64,000 bases of DNA from G963663615 sp963663615 (GCA_963663615.1 OY760517.1:3596001-3660000), one strand, 5' to 3'; positions 17,988-27,912 are shown, counted from the stretch's first letter. Notes: generated by a model not told the origin, from the letters alone. Made by a program: numbers and translations.

Positions 17988-18546
17988 AGTCAAAACTCTT
18001 GTTAATTTCATTTCTTAAAAATGCTCTGGCACGGTGCAATCTGGATTTTACAGCTGGTACCGAAAGTTCAGTAATCTTGCCTGTTTCCTCGGTCGATAAT
18101 CCTTCAATATCCCTCAACAAAAATACAATTCTGTAATCAGGGGGAAGCTGCTGTATTGCATCGTCCAGAATATCTTTTAACTCATTATTTTCCGTAACCC
18201 TTGTTGGAGTTACATTCCAGTCTGTTATACTTTTTTCATCGATTAGTGTATCTTCATCATCAAGGGAAGATTGATACTGCATCTTTTTCCCGGATCTTGC
18301 CATCATAAGGCAATGATTAGAAACTACAGTATATAACCATGTTGATAATTTTGACTTACCACTAAACTGCTTAATATTTTTTACCATACTAAGAAAAGTT
18401 TCCTGCATGGTATTTTCTGCCTTTTCTTTATTTCGGCATATCTTGAACGCAAAATTGTAAACAGTCTGTTCGTAATTTTTTACTAATTGTGTTAATGCCT
18501 GCCTGTCACCAGACTGGGCTTTTTCAATTATTTCAAGTTCATTCAT
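17974..18546 (-). CDS. ECF RNA polymerase sigma factor
   Basis: A 190-residue sigma-70 family protein with sigma2 (about 20-85: VYNFAFKICRNKEKAENTMQ, STWLYTVVSNHCL) and sigma4 (about 130-180: LPPDYRIVFLLRDIEGLSTE, VPAVKSRLHRARAFL). Overlap with the downstream zf-HC2 gene makes a classic sigma/anti-sigma pair. The 45-residue linker between the domains is acidic and longer than minimal. It is the second ECF unit within 4 kb and differs clearly from the first in its anti-sigma type. Confidence 0.92.
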   Translation of the reverse strand: MNELEIIEKAQSGDRQALTQLVKNYEQTVYNFAFKICRNKEKAENTMQETFLSMVKNIKQFSGKSKLSTWLYTVVSNHCLMMARSGKKMQYQSSLDDEDTLIDEKSITDWNVTPTRVTENNELKDILDDAIQQLPPDYRIVFLLRDIEGLSTEETGKITELSVPAVKSRLHRARAFLRNEINKSFDYERV

Positions 18547-18580
18547 AATGTAGGATGCTTTCTATGTAAATCAGATTCAT

Positions 18581-19186
18581 TTAGTCGAGAGTTTTCCATA
18601 AATACCAGCAAGCCACTGTACTATATGGATGCCAGTTATTTTTGTTTGCCAGTTCAATTACCTGCTTTTCATCGGGATACTCATCAAATCCGTAATTGAG
18701 CTTAATTGCTCGTTTTATTCCCAAATCGGTATATGCTACAATATCAGGTTTGCCAAGTGTAAACATAAGAAACATTTGTGCTGTCCACAAACCTATACCT
18801 TTAACTTTGGTAAGTTCGACAATAATTTCCTCCTCCGGCATTGAGGATATTCCATTAAAGTTAAGCTCACCCGAAACAGTTTTTTCAGCAAGATCAAGTA
18901 TATACCTTGCTTTAGGTTGAGAAGTTCCGCACTTGCGAATCTCATCAACTGTTAGCTTCGATACCTTTTCTGGTGTTACCGGCGAAAACATATCGTAGAA
19001 CCTTTTTTCTATTGTTGCTCCGGCTTTAATGGATAATTGCTGATTTAAAATTGATTCCAGCAAACTATTAAAATAGTCCGACCTCGTTTTTAAATTGCAT
19101 CGGTCAAACTTTTTTATTATAGTTGATAAAATATTATCCGATTTAGATAAATGTTTTATTGCTACATCAATTTCGTTATTTTCCAT
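18581..19186 (-). CDS. DNA-3-methyladenine glycosylase II (AlkA-like)
   Basis: A 201-residue HhH-GPD glycosylase that removes alkylated purines in base-excision repair. The helix-hairpin-helix LTKVKGIGLWTA lies at 125-136 and the catalytic Asp at 154 (AYTDLG), as in AlkA. The N-terminal TBP-like domain of E. coli AlkA is absent, so this is the compact Mag1/AlkA core type. There is no Fe-S cysteine cluster at the C-terminus, which separates it from endonuclease III and MutY. Start ATG 19186; the gene is upstream of the second sigma gene, 34 bases away. Confidence 0.9.
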   Translation of the reverse strand: MENNEIDVAIKHLSKSDNILSTIIKKFDRCNLKTRSDYFNSLLESILNQQLSIKAGATIEKRFYDMFSPVTPEKVSKLTVDEIRKCGTSQPKARYILDLAEKTVSGELNFNGISSMPEEEIIVELTKVKGIGLWTAQMFLMFTLGKPDIVAYTDLGIKRAIKLNYGFDEYPDEKQVIELANKNNWHPYSTVACWYLWKTLD

Positions 19187-19214
19187 AACATTAATTTAAC
19201 ATTTCCGGAAGCCA

Positions 19215-21254
19215 ATGTCCATGTATCAGGAAAGCACGAAAATTCTTCAGGCTAACAAGTTATTCAATAATATAGAAGTTGAACTTGAAAACTCATCTGT
19301 TAAGGGAAATCTGGTTTCTTTTAATGATGGCGAGTTTATATTCAGCGAAGGGGACTCATCCGATTCTATTTTCCTTATTGTTAAGGGTGAGGTTAAAATT
19401 GTAAAAAAAGAAGAACAAGGCAGCGGTGAAATTATTAGCGTTACCGAGGACGAGTTTTTTGGCTTTTATGAAATGAATAATAGTAGTAACAGAACTTCAT
19501 CGGCTGTTGCAATTAGCGATACTTATATTATTGAAATTAGTTTTGATGAATTAGCCTCACTGGTAAACTTATATAATGGTATTTCTGATAACCTCAAAGC
19601 ATCCCCACTGATGAATGGCGATGAGCTTAATGCGGAGCTTTTTGCTGCTTCGGATGAAGCGGATGCACCAGCTGATATTTTCGCTGATGATGATCAGGAA
19701 ATGCCTGGTGATGAGAATGACAATTCAACTAATGAAATAGCTGAAGAGACGGAAGAAGAGGCTCTTGAAGAAGAAGTAACTAATATAGACTTAACTGAAG
19801 ATAGCGATGAAACTACTATTCAACCGGAAGAAGAACTTTCTGATGAAGTTGGAGAACCACAACAGGAAGATAGTGAAGAAAACGATAATGCTGAACCGGA
19901 TGAAGTTGTAGCTGAAACAGAAGATTTTGATGAAGAAACAAAAGATGAGCTTGAAAAACTACCGGAAGATACAATTGCTATTGAGAATGATGATATATTT
20001 GAAGAAGCACCTGAGGATTTGCCCGAACCTGATGAGGAATCTGGCGAACCTGAAACCCCGGAAGAAGTTATAAAAATTGTTCCTGAAGTTAGAAGTGTTT
20101 ATTGCGACAGACTAACCAACGCAATTAAGGAAATTGTTGCTATTACCAATGCTGGCGATCTAAGTAAAACTTTCCTTAATAAATGTGTTGATATGTGTAA
20201 TGCCGAAAGTGGTGTAATATACCTGTTCAATGAAGTTTCTGGTTTATATAAACCTTTTGTTGCTACCGATAGCATTTACGACCATCAGTTTATTAAACCG
20301 GGTGAAGGTGTTGCCGGCTGGACAGTTGAAAAACGCAAACCTCTTATGGTTAATGATGTAGAAATGGATGAGCGACTTAGAGAAGAGTATGACGATTTTG
20401 AAACGGAAAAATCGGGTAGCATGCTTGTTCATCCTGTGGTTGAAAATGATGAAGTTGATTTGGTAATAAAACTGTTTAATAACAACAACGGCGAATTTAA
20501 TGATACTCATGCCGAGTTTATTAATGTACTTACTTCTGCATACCGTGCAGCTCAAAACAATTTGCAGGTTTCGGCTGAGCGAATGAGTGAAATGAGATTA
20601 GGATTCCTTAAGAAAATTTCAGCGTATTTGCAGAAAGATATAAAACAGCCTCTACTTGTTACCAAAAGATATACAGAGCATCTCCGTGAAAAATACATTC
20701 CGGAGGATATTGACAAGGTTCTTAAACGAATTGCCGATCAGCTAACCGAAACTACTGATAACCTGAATACTATCTCAGAATATTCAACTGGTGATTTTAA
20801 ACTTCGGAAAAATGCCATTTATCTTAATCGATACCTTAAGGATCTCGCAAAAAATGTTGAGCCGTATCTTGGTGACAGAAACTGTACGCTTGAACTTGAA
20901 ACAGATAAACAATGCCGCATTTATGTTGATACCCATAAACTGCGTATCGTACTTAAAAACCTTTTCGCAAATGCATGTAACGCTATGGAAAACGGTGGTA
21001 CTATTCTGCTGAAAACCGAAGTTTCGAAAGAGATGGTAAGTATTTATATTTCCGATAGCGGAAACGGTATTGATCCTGATGTTAAGGAGCATATATTTGA
21101 ACCGTTTATTACTACTGATGAATCAGCCAAGGGTCTGGGACTATTCCTTGCCCGGGTTATTCTGCAAAAACATGGTGGTGATATTTCCATTGTTGATACC
21201 GGCAGCGAAGGAACAACTGTAAAGCTTAGTCTTCCTTTGGCTAACGATATTTAA
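19215..21254 (+). CDS. histidine-kinase-like signalling protein: cNMP-type domain, acidic linker, GAF, HATPase
   Basis: A 679-residue soluble protein. An N-terminal cyclic-nucleotide-binding-like domain (about 20-115) is followed by a highly acidic low-complexity linker (about 139-288), a GAF domain (about 300-450), a DHp-like helical pair (about 462-525) and a C-terminal HATPase_c domain (about 535-678) with N box N582/N586, G1 DSGNG at 614-618, FEPF and G2 KGLGLF. The DHp region reads ISAYLQKDIKQPL where kinases have SHELRTPL, so the phospho-acceptor His is missing. It may bind ATP without phosphorylating itself, or act as a scaffold or anti-sigma-type kinase. Four bases before miaA, co-transcribed. 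Confidence 0.8.
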   Translation: MSMYQESTKILQANKLFNNIEVELENSSVKGNLVSFNDGEFIFSEGDSSDSIFLIVKGEVKIVKKEEQGSGEIISVTEDEFFGFYEMNNSSNRTSSAVAISDTYIIEISFDELASLVNLYNGISDNLKASPLMNGDELNAELFAASDEADAPADIFADDDQEMPGDENDNSTNEIAEETEEEALEEEVTNIDLTEDSDETTIQPEEELSDEVGEPQQEDSEENDNAEPDEVVAETEDFDEETKDELEKLPEDTIAIENDDIFEEAPEDLPEPDEESGEPETPEEVIKIVPEVRSVYCDRLTNAIKEIVAITNAGDLSKTFLNKCVDMCNAESGVIYLFNEVSGLYKPFVATDSIYDHQFIKPGEGVAGWTVEKRKPLMVNDVEMDERLREEYDDFETEKSGSMLVHPVVENDEVDLVIKLFNNNNGEFNDTHAEFINVLTSAYRAAQNNLQVSAERMSEMRLGFLKKISAYLQKDIKQPLLVTKRYTEHLREKYIPEDIDKVLKRIADQLTETTDNLNTISEYSTGDFKLRKNAIYLNRYLKDLAKNVEPYLGDRNCTLELETDKQCRIYVDTHKLRIVLKNLFANACNAMENGGTILLKTEVSKEMVSIYISDSGNGIDPDVKEHIFEPFITTDESAKGLGLFLARVILQKHGGDISIVDTGSEGTTVKLSLPLANDI

Positions 21255-21258
21255 ACCA

Positions 21259-22176
21259 ATGCAGTACGATTATATTACTATTCTTGGTCCTACAGCAGTT
21301 GGTAAAACAACAATTGCCTGTAACCTGGCTTACCTGTTTAACGGGGAAATAATATCTGCCGATTCACGTCAGGTTTACCGCGGTATGGATTTGGGAACCG
21401 GTAAAGACTATTCTGATTATAACATTAACAATATTAGCATACCTTATCATTTAATTGATATTGCTGATCCCACCGAAGAATATAATGTATTCCGTTTCAG
21501 GGAAGAATTTACAAAAGCTTTTACCGCGATTGAGGAAAGAGGTAACCTACCCATTCTTGCAGGTGGCACAGGGATGTATCTTAGTTCTGTACTGCAAGAC
21601 TATAATATGGTTCCGGTTGATTTTAATTCCGAGCGATCAAAGCAGCTAAATAGTATGGAAAGTGATGAACTCGAAAAAATTTTGGTTTTGCTAAATCCTG
21701 ATACACATAATATTACCGACCTTAATGACAAAGCAAGAACTATAAAAGCAATTCTAATTGCCGAAGCACAACAGACCGGCAAAGATAAAATAAACAGGTT
21801 TGAAAAGCACTCCCTTATAATTGGTGTTACTGACGAAAGGGAAGTAATTAAATCCAGAATAAGAAAACGTTTAAAAACCCGACTTAAAGAAGGTATGATA
21901 GAAGAAGCCGAGAGTTTGCTTTCATCCGGTGTAACCCATGAAAAGTTGCAATTCTTTGGTTTGGAATACAAATTTTTAAGTCTGTATATTAAAGGCGAGC
22001 TAAACTATAACGATATGTACCAAAAGCTTAATAGTGCAATTGCTGCATTCGCAAAACGACAAATGACTTGGTACCGAAGGATGGAAAAAAACGGCGTTGA
22101 AATAAACTGGGTAAAATCGGGTGATGTTGATGCGGCAATATCCCTGGCAGATAAATATTTTGAACGGAAAAGATAA
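21259..22176 (+). CDS. miaA: tRNA dimethylallyltransferase
   Basis: MiaA adds a dimethylallyl group to N6 of adenosine 37 in tRNAs that read codons starting with U. The 305-residue enzyme has the P-loop GPTAVGKT at 10-17, DSRQVYRGMDLGTGK with the catalytic Asp, and GGTGMYL, all family hallmarks. Four bases separate it from the kinase-like gene upstream and two bases from the glycosyltransferase downstream, so the three form one operon. Start ATG 21259. Confidence 0.97.
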   Translation: MQYDYITILGPTAVGKTTIACNLAYLFNGEIISADSRQVYRGMDLGTGKDYSDYNINNISIPYHLIDIADPTEEYNVFRFREEFTKAFTAIEERGNLPILAGGTGMYLSSVLQDYNMVPVDFNSERSKQLNSMESDELEKILVLLNPDTHNITDLNDKARTIKAILIAEAQQTGKDKINRFEKHSLIIGVTDEREVIKSRIRKRLKTRLKEGMIEEAESLLSSGVTHEKLQFFGLEYKFLSLYIKGELNYNDMYQKLNSAIAAFAKRQMTWYRRMEKNGVEINWVKSGDVDAAISLADKYFERKR

Positions 22177-22178
22177 AG

Positions 22179-23474
22179 ATGAGTTACGATAAGTTGCATA
22201 AAAATGTTGAAAAGTATCTTAACAAGACCGGCTATACTAACTGGAAAGTTAATGTAAAGGATGAAACAAAAGTTTTTGAATATATAGTAGTGATACCTGC
22301 CATAAAGGAATTCGAGAATCTGAAAATTCTTGTAAATTCGCTTGAACAGACCGATAACAAACATCATGATACCACCCTGTTTGTGTTTGTTGTAAACAAT
22401 ATTCAAAGTGCTACCAGCGAAATAAAGGAAGATAACAGTAATAGTATTGAGTGGCTAAACAAGCTGGTTGGCAAAAGCAAGCTAAACTTAGGTGTGATTG
22501 ATGCTTCAACCGGTGAAAATGCAATGGATGATGTTGATGGGGGTGTGGGAGTTGCACGTAAAATAGGTATGGATGCAGCTCTAAGTTTATTCGATTACAA
22601 TAGCTCCAACAAACTAATACTCGGTTGCCTTGACGCTGATTGTACAGTTCAGCATAATTATATAAATGCTGTTGTTGAGGAATATAACAGTAATATTATA
22701 AAAGCCGGACACGTTGGCTATGTGCATCCAATGCCGGAAAATGAAGAGCAGAAGTTGGCAATAATTTGTTATGAAATATTTTTAAGAAACTATGTATTAG
22801 GTTTACAATTGGCAAAATCTCCTTTCGCCATACACACAATTGGTTCAACAATGAATTGCGATGTTGAGCATTATATAAAGATTGGCGGAATGAACAAAAG
22901 GAAAGCAGCGGAAGATTTTTACTTTATGGAAAAGCTGGCAAAACTTACCGATATAAAGTATATAAGGAGTACGGAAATTTTCCCATCCGGCAGGGGTTCT
23001 TTCAGGGTGCCGTTTGGTACGGGACAAAGAGTAAATCGTTACTTAGCCAAAACGCATGAGGAATATAAGATATATTCACTCGAAAATTTTCTTGTACTGG
23101 CAAAGTGGGTAAAAACATTTCATAACGAGGCAATTAAAACCAGTAGCGAATATCTGAAAGAAGCCGAAAGTATATCTGTTCAGTTAAAGGATTTTCTTGA
23201 ACTCAACTCATTTGCAACACAATGGGATAAAATTGTAAAAAACTCGGGAAGCGAAAAGCAGATCATCAGGCAAAAAAAAATATGGTTCGATGGATTCAGG
23301 ACACTAAAACTTGTGCATTATTTGCGAGATAATGGTTATCCCAATAAAAATATGTTTCCGGAGCTTAACAGAATGTTTGAGCAAACTGGCAACCCAGTAT
23401 TTGAATTAGCTAATACTATACCCAATATCCTGACTCAGGAAAAGATGCTTAATCAGCTTAGAGAAATAACATAA
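22179..23474 (+). CDS. GT2-like (GT-A fold) glycosyltransferase
   Basis: A 431-residue protein whose N-terminal strand YIVVIPAIKEFENL and later CLDADC fit the nucleotide-sugar and metal-binding region of GT-A family 2 enzymes. A further acidic motif KAAEDFYFMEKL matches the catalytic-base position (ED). The C-terminal ~130 residues are helical with no membrane segment, so it is probably cytoplasmic. Donor and acceptor are unknown. It follows miaA by two bases. Confidence 0.7.
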   Translation: MSYDKLHKNVEKYLNKTGYTNWKVNVKDETKVFEYIVVIPAIKEFENLKILVNSLEQTDNKHHDTTLFVFVVNNIQSATSEIKEDNSNSIEWLNKLVGKSKLNLGVIDASTGENAMDDVDGGVGVARKIGMDAALSLFDYNSSNKLILGCLDADCTVQHNYINAVVEEYNSNIIKAGHVGYVHPMPENEEQKLAIICYEIFLRNYVLGLQLAKSPFAIHTIGSTMNCDVEHYIKIGGMNKRKAAEDFYFMEKLAKLTDIKYIRSTEIFPSGRGSFRVPFGTGQRVNRYLAKTHEEYKIYSLENFLVLAKWVKTFHNEAIKTSSEYLKEAESISVQLKDFLELNSFATQWDKIVKNSGSEKQIIRQKKIWFDGFRTLKLVHYLRDNGYPNKNMFPELNRMFEQTGNPVFELANTIPNILTQEKMLNQLREIT

Positions 23475-23497
23475 TAACCGAATTTCAATTCAACAAC

Positions 23498-24478
23498 CTA
23501 AAACCACTTTTTACGTTTCATTACAATAACCATAATAATACTTATTACAACCATAATTACTATTACAACCGGATAACCAATTTTGCTTTCCAACTCGGGC
23601 ATATATTTAAAATTCATACCATATACGCCAGCAATAAAAGTTAGTGGTAAAAATACCGTACCCATGATAGAGAGCGTTTTCATTACAATATTCATTTTCA
23701 GGTTCATATTGGAAGTATTCAAATCCCTCAGGTTAACTATCATTTCGCGATATGTATCGATTGATGAAAGAAGTGAGCTAAGATGATCTGTTAAGTCGTT
23801 AAAGTAAACCAGATCAGATTTTCCGGTAATTTCTGTTTCAAATTGTTTGAAGGCTGTTACCACCTCACGAACAGGTAATATAAACCGCCTGATGTTAATT
23901 AAATCCTTACGAAGCATCATAATTTCGTTTATTCTATCGTTTGAATAGTTTACCGTAAGGGCATCCTCCATTGTCTCAATATAATCTCTCAACTCCTCAA
24001 GCACCGGAAAACAGTTATCAATAAGTTTATCAATTAACTGATACAACACATAGCTTATTTTACTTCTCCTTATTTTGCCCCGGTTATTTTTAATTCTCTC
24101 AAGTATAGCAGCATAATCCAAATTATCATCCAGATTAAAACTGTAAAGTATATTTTTGCCAAGCAAAAAACTTTTATGATGAAAGTTGATTTTATCATCC
24201 ACTGAAAGGATATTTTGCAGTGTCATAAAAAAAAAGTCGTCTAACACTTCAGCCTTTGGCAAATGTTTTCTATTAAGTATATCCTCTTTTATAAGTAAGT
24301 GTAGACCAAGATCAACATCAAGAAATTGATGATTCTGTTCAATGTTTTTTATATCCATCCAGTTCTTTTTTGCAGGATCAATATGTTGTAGTAGCTCAGC
24401 AGGATTATCAGCCTCAAAAATATTGCACGATTCTTTATCATATACAACAAGGATTGCAGTTTTATTCGCTTCTTCCAT
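23498..24478 (-). CDS. corA: CorA-family divalent metal transporter
   Basis: CorA imports Mg2+ (or Co2+/Ni2+) as a pentamer in the inner membrane. The 326-residue protein has the cytoplasmic funnel domain, the long helix, and two C-terminal membrane helices with the selectivity motif GMN (YGMNFKYMPEL) after the first, ending in a basic tail. A TTG at 24496 extends the frame by six codons, but ATG 24478 with GTGAG upstream is preferred. Convergent with the glycosyltransferase gene. Confidence 0.92.
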   Translation of the reverse strand: MEEANKTAILVVYDKESCNIFEADNPAELLQHIDPAKKNWMDIKNIEQNHQFLDVDLGLHLLIKEDILNRKHLPKAEVLDDFFFMTLQNILSVDDKINFHHKSFLLGKNILYSFNLDDNLDYAAILERIKNNRGKIRRSKISYVLYQLIDKLIDNCFPVLEELRDYIETMEDALTVNYSNDRINEIMMLRKDLINIRRFILPVREVVTAFKQFETEITGKSDLVYFNDLTDHLSSLLSSIDTYREMIVNLRDLNTSNMNLKMNIVMKTLSIMGTVFLPLTFIAGVYGMNFKYMPELESKIGYPVVIVIMVVISIIMVIVMKRKKWF

Positions 24479-24637
24479 AAAAATCTCACTTTTCAATTAT
24501 ATAACAGGTAAATTATGAATTATTTACCTGTATTAACAAATTTTAATATAAAAATTGAAAACTATATAATAAAAATTTTCATTATAATAGCACCATTAGT
24601 CTTATTAGTTCTATTCAATTAATATAAGGAGCAACAC

Positions 24638-25009
24638 ATGAAAAAAAATCCGGTAAACTGGTTTGAAATACCAGTAACAGATATGACACGTGCAAAAAAG
24701 TTTTATAGTAGTCTGTTCGAATCCGAATTATTCGATATACCAATGCCCGGAATTGAATACGCTGTTTTTAACATGGACGAAAAAGCTCCCGGTAGTAGTG
24801 GTGCACTTTACAAGGATGAAACAAGCAAACCTACACATGACGGCTTAAAAATATATTTTACTACTACCGATATAGAAGCAAAACTTGCAAAAGCTGTTGA
24901 GCTTGGCGGTAAAGTTCTTTTGAAAAAAACTCAAATTGGCGAACATGGATTTATTGGGCATTTTGAAGATACCGAAGGAAATATGATTAGTTTGCACACT
25001 TCACCATAA
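24638..25009 (+). CDS. VOC-family (glyoxalase-like) protein
   Basis: A 123-residue protein of the vicinal-oxygen-chelate fold: NWFEIPVTDMTRAKKFYSS at the N-terminus and GFIGHFEDTEGNMISLH at the C-terminus, the two beta-alpha-beta modules. The enzymatic activity of this subgroup is not known. It has a good ribosome binding site (GGAG) ten bases before the ATG. Single gene, ending in a short hairpin at 25015-25029. Confidence 0.88.
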   Translation: MKKNPVNWFEIPVTDMTRAKKFYSSLFESELFDIPMPGIEYAVFNMDEKAPGSSGALYKDETSKPTHDGLKIYFTTTDIEAKLAKAVELGGKVLLKKTQIGEHGFIGHFEDTEGNMISLHTSP

Positions 25010-25014
25010 TGTTT

Positions 25015-25029
25015 GGCGGCTTTGCCGCC
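25015..25029. terminator. short GC hairpin between convergent genes
   Basis: GGCGGC / GCCGCC with a 3-base loop lies 6 bases after the VOC stop and 8 bases from the end of the convergent methyltransferase gene. Little T follows, so it may be only a weak or bidirectional terminator. Confidence 0.45.
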
Positions 25030-25037
25030 GATTTCTA

Positions 25038-25940
25038 CTATTTGTTTTCCTTTTTGAGGTAAGCTTCAAGATATACATCATTCTTCAGGAGTGCACCAAT
25101 AAATTCAAAAGGCATTAAAAGTAGTGATGTTAGAAATGGTTTTGATAACAATTTGTGACTGAGGAAACTAAATTTTCTGCCAAAGTTATTTAATTGAATA
25201 ACTGAAAAACCTGTATTCTCAACAATATTGCCAAATGATTTTTTTGTAAATCCGTTTATATGAAATGGAGAATGAAACGGTTTTAACCTTGTTGATACAT
25301 CTCGCTTTCTCATTACAGTATAAATAAACCTTTTTACACTATTTATGAAACTATCCTCATTTGGAACGCCTACATACATTATACCGCCCGGCTTAAGAAT
25401 TTCATAACACTTTTGCATTTGTTCAACAGGCGTTGTTACATGTTCCAGAACTGAATCCATATAAATAATATCAAAAGAATTGGGTTTTATCTCACTTTGG
25501 GGCAATTTCCCTTCAATAAACAGGATATCATTAGCCTTGGCTTCTTCCATCCTGTGGTCAACTATATCAAGTCCGGCAACACTCCACCCTCTATTTTTTG
25601 CTTCAACAAGAGTTTTTCCTTCACCACAACCCACATCAAGGTAGCTTTTTGTTGGGTTTAGAGCAAACTTTTCAATTGTATTAAAACGTTTCGTCAAATC
25701 CTGCCTGCGTTTTCGTAGTAACCACTCAGACTGGTTTTCGAAATATCCGTTACTATATAACTTTACCCACTCACTATCATCAAAATCAATTGGTGGAGTA
25801 ACAAAATAGTAGTTACAATTAGTACATTTTACAATCTTGTATTCCTGTCGTATAATGTCATTTGCCGCACTATTAACTCTTGGAATTCCATTAAGTACCA
25901 GAGAATTACCACCGCAAACCGGACAAACAACATTTTGCAT
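25038..25940 (-). CDS. class I SAM-dependent methyltransferase with N-terminal zinc ribbon
   Basis: A 300-residue protein. Cysteines C6/C9 and C39/C42 form an N-terminal zinc ribbon. The methyltransferase domain follows with motif I YLDVGCGEGKTL (about 119-130), FDIIYMDSVLEHV and LKPGGIMYVGVPNED. This architecture is common among methyltransferases of sugar and surface-polysaccharide pathways, but the substrate is not identifiable. Isolated gene on the minus strand. Confidence 0.85.
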   Translation of the reverse strand: MQNVVCPVCGGNSLVLNGIPRVNSAANDIIRQEYKIVKCTNCNYYFVTPPIDFDDSEWVKLYSNGYFENQSEWLLRKRRQDLTKRFNTIEKFALNPTKSYLDVGCGEGKTLVEAKNRGWSVAGLDIVDHRMEEAKANDILFIEGKLPQSEIKPNSFDIIYMDSVLEHVTTPVEQMQKCYEILKPGGIMYVGVPNEDSFINSVKRFIYTVMRKRDVSTRLKPFHSPFHINGFTKKSFGNIVENTGFSVIQLNNFGRKFSFLSHKLLSKPFLTSLLLMPFEFIGALLKNDVYLEAYLKKENK

Positions 25941-26106
25941 TTTTCACCTCATTAATTTTCATTTGAATAAGGCTTAAAAAATACAGTAATTTATTGCCCG
26001 TGCAATACCTACCAAATTTTAACACTCATCAGTTTTGGCACTATTTCAAAATATTCAATCACTAACCAAGTACCAGAAATTCTTTATTCAGACAAATGTA
26101 AACTGT

Positions 26107-27912
26107 TTATCTTAACTCTATTACAGCCGAGTTTCCTGATTCAACTTTAATATTATACAGATCGCTATATTCCCTACCTGATAATATTTCTTTACCGGCT
26201 GAATGTTTTGCAAGTATCTCATCAAATCTGTTTGTTACGGTAAACGCCTCATTCCCCTTGTTAATAACTACCATTACACAATCATCATCATTCTGCCTGA
26301 AATACACATAAACATTTTTATGCGGAATAAAATGAATAAGCTTTCCATCATGTATTACACTTTTATTTTTTCGCCAGTTAAAGAGCTTTGCTATATAATT
26401 CCAGGCTTCATTTTCTGAATCTGTTCTACCTTCGTAAGTAAATGCATTACGCAAATCACCTTCCCAACCTCCGGGATAATCTGCACGCAACACTCCATGG
26501 TGTCGCCCTTCCATCAATATTTCAGTACCATAGTAAATTTGAGGAATTCCACGCATAGTGGTTATAAGAGTTATAACCTGTTTAAATTTCTTCATATCAC
26601 CGTTAACCAGTGTATATAAACGTGTAACATCATGGTTATCGGCAAAAATCAGGTTGGTATTGGCGTTATTATATAAAAAATCCTGCGAAACTATTCTGTA
26701 CAAATTCCTTATATCCTTGTCCTTACCGTAAACATCCTCAATTGCTTTCTGAATTGGGAAATCTGTAATAGCCTCCAGTTCTGAACTAAACCCGTCATGA
26801 AAGTTAGTCCCCTTCTTCCAGTAGGCAATAAGTGAAGGCTCCGAAAGCCAAACCTCACCAACAATAAAAAAGCCGGGGTATTCTTCCTGAACACGCTTTA
26901 CCCAAATGTTCATAAATTCCTTGTAATTATACTGATATGTATCAAGGCGGATGCCATCCAGCTTTGCATATTCAATCCAGAATATAGTATGTTGAATAAG
27001 GTAGGTAGCCAATTCGGGGTTTTTCTGATTCATGTCGGGCATCATACGGTCGAACCAACCGGCTAACATCTGTTTGCGGTCATATATCGAAGCATTGGGA
27101 TCAGGGATAACCTCACCTGTAAAATTCGAATTGGTAAACTTTCTCCAGGTATGAAACCAGTTGTTTGCAGGAATATCCTGCATCCACCAGTGATTATCAC
27201 CAATCTGGTTAAATACCACATCCTGAATAACCTTTAGTCCCTTTGCGTGGCACTGCCTAACAAATTCAAGGTAACCATCATTACCCCCGTAACGCAAGTC
27301 AATGTTATAAAAATCAGTTATACTATAACCATGATAAGAAAATCTCCTCTGATTGTTTTGTAGCACTGGCATGGGCCAAATAGCCGTAAAACCCATCTTT
27401 TTAATATAATCCAGATGCTCAATAATTCCTTTGAGGTCACCCCCATGTCTGCCGAAAGGTTTGTCCCTGTTAATACCTTCCAGTAGAGGTTCAACCATAT
27501 CATTTGCTTTATCACCATTTGCAAATCTGTCAGGAGTAACAAGATACACTGCATCGGATGCGTTGATTTCTGCAGGTACAAATTTGGACTCACGCTCTTT
27601 AAGCTCATAATTTATTTCAATAGGAGTATCATGATTGTTAAATAGAAAAGTCATATTTCCCGGTTTAGCCTCCCGGGAAATATTAACATATACCCATAAA
27701 TAATTATTGTTATCGGATTTTACTACCTTGCTAATTTTTACCCCTTTGTAATGCAGTTGTGGATTAAAACTGCCAATGTTTTCACCATAAAACATAATTT
27801 GCAATTCTGTATTCTTCATATTGCTCCACCAAAATGGGGGCTCTATACGGTTAACTGATTGAGCCACACTAATAGCATAAATACAAAATAGAAAAACCAA
27901 TAACTTTTTCAT
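26107..27912 (-). CDS. GH13 alpha-amylase / neopullulanase-type glycosidase, exported
   Basis: A 601-residue glycoside hydrolase acting on alpha-glucans outside the cytoplasm. Signal peptide residues 1-18, then a cyclomaltodextrinase-type N-terminal beta domain (NRIEPPFWW), then the TIM barrel with catalytic triad D324 (GIRLDTYQYN), E353 (IVGEVW) and D428 (ADNHDVTRL), and a C-terminal beta domain. It resembles SusA-type neopullulanases. GTG 27945 would add 11 codons, but ATG 27912 starts the signal peptide and is chosen. It stands alone, without Sus transport genes. Confidence 0.92.
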   Translation of the reverse strand: MKKLLVFLFCIYAISVAQSVNRIEPPFWWSNMKNTELQIMFYGENIGSFNPQLHYKGVKISKVVKSDNNNYLWVYVNISREAKPGNMTFLFNNHDTPIEINYELKERESKFVPAEINASDAVYLVTPDRFANGDKANDMVEPLLEGINRDKPFGRHGGDLKGIIEHLDYIKKMGFTAIWPMPVLQNNQRRFSYHGYSITDFYNIDLRYGGNDGYLEFVRQCHAKGLKVIQDVVFNQIGDNHWWMQDIPANNWFHTWRKFTNSNFTGEVIPDPNASIYDRKQMLAGWFDRMMPDMNQKNPELATYLIQHTIFWIEYAKLDGIRLDTYQYNYKEFMNIWVKRVQEEYPGFFIVGEVWLSEPSLIAYWKKGTNFHDGFSSELEAITDFPIQKAIEDVYGKDKDIRNLYRIVSQDFLYNNANTNLIFADNHDVTRLYTLVNGDMKKFKQVITLITTMRGIPQIYYGTEILMEGRHHGVLRADYPGGWEGDLRNAFTYEGRTDSENEAWNYIAKLFNWRKNKSVIHDGKLIHFIPHKNVYVYFRQNDDDCVMVVINKGNEAFTVTNRFDEILAKHSAGKEILSGREYSDLYNIKVESGNSAVIELR

